Origin: an uncultured Prevotella sp.
GTDB lineage: Bacteria; Bacteroidota; Bacteroidia; Bacteroidales; Bacteroidaceae
NCBI GenBank assembly: GCA_958369755.1
Contig: CATXJC010000026.1
Location: 1-25,233 of the forward strand
DNA length: 25,233 bases
Reading direction: 5' to 3'
Shown: positions 14,392-19,260 of the stretch, one piece after another
Position numbering within the stretch: position 1 is the first letter of the stretch
Layout of the letters: every line of letters begins with the position of its first letter
The notes under the pieces: model-generated
Database searches by the model: none
What the model saw: the letters and a program-made list of their open reading frames with translations, nothing else
Told to the model about the DNA's origin: nothing
Program-made: the position numbers and the translations under genes

Positions 14392-16369
14392 ATAATTCCT
14401 CCGCTGCTAATTTTATAGAATGTTTCATATTGTCCGTAAAACGTACTCTCAGGCGTAATCGACCCTCTGGCAGATGTACATCACGAACTATATTGCCACT
14501 CACGTTACCAATGTTAGATTCTTCAACTTGTAATTCTTCATCACTTTCCTCTCCAACCGCATAGAAATGAAGGCGTACATTGCCAACCTCTTCTCTTGGG
14601 TGGAGAACAACATAGTGATAAATCTTGCCACCTTCCACTTGCGAGAACGTACGATAAGGAATATTTATCGGTGTGGCAAACAAGCCTTTCTCGCCCTTTT
14701 CATCCTCTGTTCTGTTTTCTGAAGCATTACCCGGTTTCTGGATACCTTGGCTGTCCGGCTTTTTCTCGGCTTCACCATGTCCGGCCAGAAGCTTACCACC
14801 AGTTTCGTTTGTTGCATTGGTACTCTTATTGATAAGTACATGTCCTGTCGAAGGCGGATTCGGCTTTGGCATAACAGTTGGATTATCCTCGCTCTTTGGA
14901 ATATCAGTTGTGTATGAAGACCCATCATCCTGAAGATATCCTGTAGGTTTTCCTTCTACACTCTCAGGCATATCTTCCATCTCCAATTCGTCATCGTCAA
15001 ACGAGGTTGGTATATACAGGAAATCTTCTAACCCCTTGATATCAAGAGCGATTTTATCCTTCAATGAGAAAACCTTATTCAGACATTCATTGATAAATTC
15101 ATCTAATTCTCTCAAGACCTGGCGTCCCATTCCATTTTGGCGGCCTCTGCTTCTCCAATTGGTGGCTTTCCACTCTGTATGTGCAGGATTCTCCATATTA
15201 CGCAGCAGGTCATTTCCTTCTTCACTATCACAATAGAATACGCCATACATGCCATAATTCGTCTTATTCTTTTGTGAATAGACTAGCATTTGCGGTGCTC
15301 TCATATATGCGATTTTGTCTACTGCACCTTTGCACTTGAAAACATAAAAGCATACATGCCCAAGCAAGGGAAGTTTATCTTCTATTAACCGATATTTGGA
15401 AGATGTATTGGCAAATCGCACTGCATCAAAATATGGTCGAGGATTATAATAACCAGCCTTACGAGTGTTGTCTTCTGTTCCCTCAAAATACTCTTCCATC
15501 AAGTCAGCAATCGTATTTTTGGTTATATTGACAACATCATTCACGTTGACCTCTAATTTGCCTTCATATATAGCAAACCAAAAGTTACGGAGCACAGCCT
15601 CAATCATCTCTTTGACTGCCTCGTCTTTATATTCCATTTTAAAACCAAGAATATTGATATCAGTACCTGGTTCTGCCCTACGGAAATGTGCAGGAATATC
15701 GGCTTCAATAGATATCGGCTTTCCATCCTGGTCGTCATAATAACCAAAAGCTACTTTCTTCTTGCCCCGATAGGTATGAGTACAAAGGGAACTGGCTCCT
15801 TCAAAGAACCTATCACCATTTTTGGTACAGGTACTTACCATTATTGTACTGATAGGAGACAACAGGTAATAAGCAGCCTTACCAAAGCCGAAAGAACCAC
15901 CTGCTGAAGTATCGTCTTTAGCACTTACTCCTGCGGACCGGACAAAAGCATAGAAAGGACTGTCAGTTTTGTCTTTTTCGTAAGACATTCCCTTCGTATT
16001 ATAATCACTTACCCGAATGTACCCCAAATGGTTATGATGAGCTTCGTCAGCGAAAAACTTCATCATAGGTTCATAAATCGCCTTTGCATTATAGTTATTC
16101 GAATAATAGTCCAAACACCCCTCTATATGTTCCTTCAGGCTAAAGAATTCAGGATAATCGCATCCATTCATCTCCCTGAAAGAGAAAACTACCTGTACAG
16201 GTGCTGACTTTTCAAGAACGGCATCCAAAGAGTTCTGGATGCTTTCTCTTACAAGCGCAGCATAAGGATGATTTTTGAAACTTTGTTCCATGGCATTATT
16301 TGGGCCCACTTCCTGTACGTTAGGTTGGTCCGCAAAATACCATTTACAATTCTTTTCTCTTCCAGCCAT
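14381..16369 (-). CDS. GHKL (MORC/MutL-like) ATPase
   Basis: This 662-aa protein has the Bergerat ATP-binding fold. The N box is LVRESIQNSLDAV, with Glu42, Asn46 and Asp49. The G1 region is IRVSDYNTKGMS, with Asp122 and Gly127. The glycine-rich ATP lid is AGGSFGFGKAAYYLL (156–170). A transducer-like region follows to about 450, then an acidic Pro/Ser/Thr/Asn linker (about 475–575) and a C-terminal β-rich domain (about 580–662) ending RLRVRFTDNMKHSIKLAAEELYEV. Prokaryotic MORC/MutL-type GHKL ATPases are known in restriction-modification-linked operons, where they probably clamp DNA in an ATP-dependent way. It is the first structural gene after the XRE regulator. No endonuclease motif is visible. 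Confidence 0.88.
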   Translation of the reverse strand: MAGREKNCKWYFADQPNVQEVGPNNAMEQSFKNHPYAALVRESIQNSLDAVLEKSAPVQVVFSFREMNGCDYPEFFSLKEHIEGCLDYYSNNYNAKAIYEPMMKFFADEAHHNHLGYIRVSDYNTKGMSYEKDKTDSPFYAFVRSAGVSAKDDTSAGGSFGFGKAAYYLLSPISTIMVSTCTKNGDRFFEGASSLCTHTYRGKKKVAFGYYDDQDGKPISIEADIPAHFRRAEPGTDINILGFKMEYKDEAVKEMIEAVLRNFWFAIYEGKLEVNVNDVVNITKNTIADLMEEYFEGTEDNTRKAGYYNPRPYFDAVRFANTSSKYRLIEDKLPLLGHVCFYVFKCKGAVDKIAYMRAPQMLVYSQKNKTNYGMYGVFYCDSEEGNDLLRNMENPAHTEWKATNWRSRGRQNGMGRQVLRELDEFINECLNKVFSLKDKIALDIKGLEDFLYIPTSFDDDELEMEDMPESVEGKPTGYLQDDGSSYTTDIPKSEDNPTVMPKPNPPSTGHVLINKSTNATNETGGKLLAGHGEAEKKPDSQGIQKPGNASENRTEDEKGEKGLFATPINIPYRTFSQVEGGKIYHYVVLHPREEVGNVRLHFYAVGEESDEELQVEESNIGNVSGNIVRDVHLPEGRLRLRVRFTDNMKHSIKLAAEELYEV

Positions 16370-16440
16370 CTTAGTTCTTTGTTTTTATCAGTTTCTACGA
16401 GTATCTAGCCTCTATCAACTTTTTAGCTTATTTTAATCAT

Positions 16441-16698
16441 TCACTTTTCTTCCTTGCTCAGTATATCCCTTTCGACTTCGGCAACAAAGTCTACGAATGA
16501 GATACCCAGAACTTGGCAAATCTGTCGAAGCTCTATAAGATCCAAGCGGCGGTCGCAGGTTTCAATCTTGCTGATAAAGTTTTGGTTAACCCCCAATTTA
16601 TCAGCAAGTTGCGCTTGTGTTACACCTTTACCTTCACGCTTACTTCGCAAGCGTCCGATAACCTGATGATATAAATGTGAATGTATACTCTTGTCCAT
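16441..16698 (-). CDS. XRE-family regulator, controller-like
   Basis: This 85-aa protein starts at the ATG at 16698; the longer open frame to 16839 runs through the promoter and into a REP element and is rejected. It is almost entirely one helix-turn-helix domain (VTQAQLADKLGVNQNFISKI, then DLIELRQICQVLGISFVDF). It is the first gene of the defence operon, about 70 nt ahead of the GHKL gene. C proteins of restriction-modification systems have the same size and fold and set the timing of nuclease expression. A palindrome over its own promoter supports autoregulation. Confidence 0.85.
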   Translation of the reverse strand: MDKSIHSHLYHQVIGRLRSKREGKGVTQAQLADKLGVNQNFISKIETCDRRLDLIELRQICQVLGISFVDFVAEVERDILSKEEK

Positions 16699-16718
16699 AT
16701 TCGTTTTAATTTGATGCA

Positions 16719-16750
16719 CAAATATATATTCTTTTATCGGATATACCAAA
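16719..16750 (-). promoter_or_regulatory. Promoter of the defence operon
   Basis: Minus-strand TTTG (16747–16750), exactly 20 nt, TATATTTG (16719–16726), followed after 20 nt by the XRE ATG. No other promoter is evident before the later genes, whose junctions are mostly overlapping or under 15 nt. Confidence 0.8.
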
Positions 16751-16757
16751 ATGGTAT
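16743..16757. promoter_or_regulatory. Operator-like inverted repeat over the −33 box
   Basis: ATACCA-aaa-TGGTAT is a perfect inverted repeat with 6-bp arms. It covers the −33 TTTG, so a bound dimer would block the polymerase. The XRE protein encoded immediately downstream is the natural candidate to bind it. Confidence 0.6.
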
Positions 16758-16837
16758 GTTTTTGGCACATGCGACAGAACCCCATAGCCAGTTCGAGGAT
16801 GGAGTGAGGAGCAAAGCCTGAGGTTCGGTCGCCATAC

Positions 16838-16928
16838 AAAGCTTTTGCCCCTACAGGGCGCCAGGCGTGCGGACATGAATACCCAGGGCGAATGCCCTGG
16901 GCTAGGAGCTTCTGCCCCTTCAGGGCGT
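16838..16928. repeat. REP-like multi-hairpin element, copy 4 (inverted)
   Basis: This copy lies in the opposite orientation to the other three. Its central hairpin is CCCAGGGC-gaat-GCCCTGGG: the T:A pair nearest the loop in the other copies has become C:G on both arms, a compensatory change. Confidence 0.8.
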
Positions 16929-17024
16929 GAGGGGAATGGCAGGGGCGTGAGGGGAATGGCAGGGGCGTGAGGGGAATGGCAGGGATGCGTGAGGGGAATA
17001 GCAGGGATGTGTGAGGGAATGGCC
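16923..17024. repeat. 20–22-bp G-rich tandem repeat
   Basis: About five units of GGGCGTGAGGGGAATGGCAG are present: three with a 20-bp period, then diverged 22-bp units with GGATGCGTGAGG. The repeat begins inside the last bases of the REP element. With the REP it fills most of the 430-nt gap between the regulator and the next gene. Confidence 0.8.
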
Positions 17025-17067
17025 TTACCTTTTAAAAAAGCTCTTTTGCGTATTTTTTCAGCTATAA

Positions 17068-17099
17068 TTTGGCGCTTTCAGAGAAAAAGTGTAATTTTG
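17068..17099 (+). promoter_or_regulatory. Promoter of the 47-aa ORF / nucleotidyltransferase pair
   Basis: TTTG (17068–17071), 20 nt, TAATTTTG (17092–17099), then AAAGGAGAAG before the ATG at 17129. Confidence 0.75.
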
Positions 17100-17128
17100 T
17101 GGGAGATATTTAATTAAAGGAGAAGATT

Positions 17129-17272
17129 ATGGCAACATTAACAGATGTAGATACTGAAGCAATGAGACAGAGATTGGTGGTGAAGGAAAGTCTGACACAG
17201 GCTTTTAAAGAACTCCGTGCGGCAGAAGCTTCAGGAGCCGAACTTCCTGATGCCCGAAAATTATTCAAATAA
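17129..17272 (+). CDS. 47-aa small protein upstream of the nucleotidyltransferase
   Basis: The frame starts ATGGCAACATTAACA behind a good promoter and a purine-rich AAAGGAGAAG ribosome-binding site. The peptide is polar and helical (MATLTDVDTEAMRQRLVVKE, then LTQAFKELRAAEASGAELPD, ending ARKLFK). It stops 21 nt before the nucleotidyltransferase, with another GGAGG in the gap. It occupies the position of a partner protein of the nucleotidyltransferase. It is not HEPN-like and I cannot name the family. Confidence 0.65.
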   Translation: MATLTDVDTEAMRQRLVVKESLTQAFKELRAAEASGAELPDARKLFK

Positions 17273-17293
17273 CGGAGGATACATTTATAAGTT

Positions 17294-17614
17294 ATGAATG
17301 TAAAGGAACATATATTGGCGGCTATCCGCAAATGCCTGGCGAAAAACTTGCCGGCTAGCGGGAAGGCGATACTTTTCGGCTCGCAAGCCAGAGGTACCGC
17401 CAGGGAGGATAGTGACTGGGATATCCTTATCATATTGGATAAGGAGAAACTCATGGCTGACGATTATGACAACATCACCTACCCACTGACCGAACTCGGA
17501 TGGGAACTGGGCGAGGAAATCAACCCCGTGATGTATACCACCCAGGAATGGGAAAAGTATAGGAATACACCCTTCGTCAGAAACGTAGAAAAGGAAGGGG
17601 TCAGAATAGCATAA
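17294..17614 (+). CDS. MNT-type minimal nucleotidyltransferase
   Basis: The protein has 106 aa, typical for the family. It has the glycine motif AILFGSQARGTAREDSDWDILI with the metal-binding Asp-x-Asp (SDWDI), and a third acidic residue is likely in the EINPVMYT strand. In MntA–HepT modules this enzyme adds AMP to its HEPN RNase partner and so inactivates it. No HEPN gene follows here: the next 160 nt hold no ORF of note. It may work with the 47-aa protein or be an orphan antitoxin. Confidence 0.88.
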   Translation: MNVKEHILAAIRKCLAKNLPASGKAILFGSQARGTAREDSDWDILIILDKEKLMADDYDNITYPLTELGWELGEEINPVMYTTQEWEKYRNTPFVRNVEKEGVRIA

Positions 17615-17726
17615 AATGGACTATTATGCGTTTTATCCGCATTATTTAGCCTTTAGCCTGTTAAAGATTATAAATAATTCCCCGTTTTTAGTTAAAAACC
17701 GGAAGTCTCAAGCATGTCCATAGCCA

Positions 17727-17758
17727 TTTGGTGGTATGATTTATTCATTTTACCTTTG
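17727..17758 (+). promoter_or_regulatory. Promoter of the 147-aa unknown
   Basis: TTTG (17727–17730), 20 nt, TACCTTTG (17751–17758), 17 nt before the ATG at 17776. Confidence 0.7.
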
Positions 17759-17775
17759 TAGGAAATTCGTTTCAG

Positions 17776-18219
17776 ATGAAAGGTAAAATATACATCACCA
17801 CAGAAGACCTTGCCTATATAAGGACAGGGGAGACAGTAAGCTTAGGAGATTTCTTAAGCGAGCTGAAGCGTTCCAAATTGATTAGCTCTACCCACATTGA
17901 AAAGAAGTTCGGAATGGGGCATAATACATTTAATCGGTTATGCGACAAAGAAACGTCCATAACTGCTGATACGAAGGATAAGTTGGGGTTGTATATTGCT
18001 TATTATCTCAATAAATTTGAAGAAAATTATGAAGATAATCTGGAAGCTCTTGAAAAAGATGATGAGATGGATAAGACCCTGAAAAAAAAGAAGATTGAGG
18101 ACCTGAAAAACAAGAAAGTGAAATGCTCAGAATCCATAGAAAATTTTAAAAAGGTTTTTGGTTCAAAAGCAGAATATTGTTTTAAAAGAGTCAGAGAAGA
18201 TGATAAATTCAAGTCATAA
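17776..18219 (+). CDS. Hypothetical 147-aa protein, lysine-rich coiled-coil C-terminus
   Basis: No family is recognised. The first 80 residues contain a possible helix-turn-helix (LISSTHIEKKFGMGHNTFNR, LCDKETSITADTKDKLGLYI). Residues 83–147 are highly charged and probably helical (DEMDKTLKKKKIEDLKNKK). It has its own consensus promoter with a very short leader. It lies between the nucleotidyltransferase and the DUF3987 block, so it may be an independent cargo gene. Confidence 0.6.
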   Translation: MKGKIYITTEDLAYIRTGETVSLGDFLSELKRSKLISSTHIEKKFGMGHNTFNRLCDKETSITADTKDKLGLYIAYYLNKFEENYEDNLEALEKDDEMDKTLKKKKIEDLKNKKVKCSESIENFKKVFGSKAEYCFKRVREDDKFKS

Positions 18220-18449
18220 CGACAATAAACAACTAGCAGATAATGGTTAAGATGCTAACATCTGAAGCCAAGTATTAACATTAAATAATCAACAAAAAGA
18301 ATGCAAACATAACCTTACCCGCCCCCACACCTTACGATAGTAGGCGCTCGGCAGTCTCCAGCGGCTTACGCTAAAAACGTTAGCGCAAACACACGTCCTC
18401 TACTAAAATGAGGCGGAAACAGTTAAAAACAATCTAAACAAAAAGCAAA
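18220..18449. other. Intergenic region with a small hairpin
   Basis: No gene is seen in these 230 nt. A short inverted repeat CGCTAA-aaacg-TTAGCG lies near 18371–18387, in a stretch rich in GCGGC and CGCTC. No clear promoter boxes are visible. Confidence 0.4.
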
Positions 18450-18605
18450 ATGAAAATTTTATTTTGGGGGAAGTTTCTTCGCCTCATAATCAAGCACTTC
18501 ACCATCGTTATCAACAATACCATACAGATGAATGGTGGACAATACATCGAGCACATGAACAACTATCAGGGAAAGGAGGATGAGAAATGTCTGGACAAAG
18601 AATGA
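18450..18605 (+). CDS. 51-aa small protein, overlapping the next gene
   Basis: A frame starting ATGAAAATTTTATTTTGG encodes a basic, hydrophobic N-terminus (MKILFWGKFLRLIIKHFTIV) followed by NNTIQMNGGQYIEHMNNYQG. It overlaps the next ORF by 19 bp, and a GGAGG Shine–Dalgarno for that ORF lies inside it. The MNGGQYIEHMNNYQG segment resembles MNAGSSYFEHVENYYG near the start of the next protein, so the two may be diverged relatives. Function unknown. Confidence 0.55.
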   Translation: MKILFWGKFLRLIIKHFTIVINNTIQMNGGQYIEHMNNYQGKEDEKCLDKE

Positions 18606-18982
18606 TCATCATGAACGCTGGTAGCTCATACTTCGAGCATGTGGAAAACTATTATGGCAGCAATGCCTGTGAGCAAAACTCATGCAGAAATGCTGTGATG
18701 CCGGAAGAGCTGAAAACGGAAAAGGCTCAGAGGATAAAGAACAACCTGATAGAGATAGGCATGGTAACCGAAAATTTCATGCCTTCAGGACTGTCATCAT
18801 CCGAAGCTGCCATCCTTGCCAACCAGATAGGTACAGAGTTGGAAATCGATAATATATGGAGCGTATTCGGCAATTATTGGGGTCCTAATCCGAACTCGAT
18901 GAGAGCCGCCTACAACCGAGGAATGGATCAGAAGAAAACGATTCCCTTCCTCGAAAAAGTGATGCCTGCTATCAGAGGCTAA
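18587..18982 (+). CDS. Hypothetical 131-aa protein
   Basis: I do not recognise this protein. It starts MSGQRMIIMNAGSSYFEHVE behind AAAGGAGGATGAGAA, a strong ribosome-binding site unusual for this phylum. The N-terminal 20 residues echo the preceding small protein. The rest is a helical segment (TEKAQRIKNNLIEIG), then SEAAILANQIGTELEIDNIW and FGNYWGPNPNSMRAAYNRGM. The position upstream of a DUF3987 gene suggests it belongs to that accessory block. Confidence 0.7.
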   Translation: MSGQRMIIMNAGSSYFEHVENYYGSNACEQNSCRNAVMPEELKTEKAQRIKNNLIEIGMVTENFMPSGLSSSEAAILANQIGTELEIDNIWSVFGNYWGPNPNSMRAAYNRGMDQKKTIPFLEKVMPAIRG

Positions 18983-18991
18983 TCTGGCAGG

Positions 18992-19022
18992 TAGTACTAG
19001 TACGCGTACATAGTACGTACTA
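18992..19022. repeat. Cluster of three GTAC-based palindromes
   Basis: TAGTACTA (18992–18999), GTACGCGTAC (19000–19009) and TAGTACGTACTA (19011–19022) lie end to end, directly after the stop of the 131-aa gene. Confidence 0.75.
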
Positions 19023-19051
19023 GGTAGAAGCGAGAAATTTGCCTTACCTTT

Positions 19052-19097
19052 GCCCCCGGAATTCAGAACCAATGCGGTCTGAGTTTCGGGGGCTTTT
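19052..19097 (+). terminator. Likely intrinsic terminator or attenuator
   Basis: GCCCCCG (19052–19058) pairs with CGGGGGC (19087–19093). Further pairing inside (CAGAaCC with GGtCTG) and a following TTTT complete the structure. It separates the 131-aa gene from the DUF3987 unit. A TACCTTTG box at 19045–19052 touches its left arm and might be a −7 element, but no TTTG lies at the right distance. Confidence 0.6.
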
Positions 19098-19151
19098 GTG
19101 TATCTGCACATCAACCGTGGTGGGAGCCCCCAATCTTCTAAATTATTTAAA

Positions 19152-19259
19152 ATGATGGAAGTGAAAGCGTATGTGTTCAGTCCTCCTTACAGACGACTGA
19201 GAGTGGTGAAAACGGAAGAGGGGATTACCCCACAAACCAATCTTTTATTAACGAAATAA
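19152..19259 (+). CDS. 35-aa small ORF immediately upstream of the DUF3987 gene
   Basis: A frame ATGATGGAAGTGAAA... encodes MMEVKAYVFSPPYRRLRVVK followed by TEEGITPQTNLLLTK. Its stop is one base before the ATG of the next gene, so it could couple translation. No Shine–Dalgarno is visible. The absence of stops, the tight junction and the mixed composition favour a real small gene, but no homologue can be named. Confidence 0.45.
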   Translation: MMEVKAYVFSPPYRRLRVVKTEEGITPQTNLLLTK

Positions 19260-19260
19260 C

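Noticed and set aside
6260..16757. DISARM, BREX or Druantia assignment of the operon
   Set aside because: There is no DrmA/DrmB helicase pair, no PglX/PglZ/BrxL and no DruE-type helicase; the only motor seen is the McrB-type AAA+ protein.
16699..16839. Longer N-terminus of the XRE regulator starting at 16839
   Set aside because: The extension would translate the promoter boxes, the palindrome and the end of a REP element; the ATG at 16698 fits the family.
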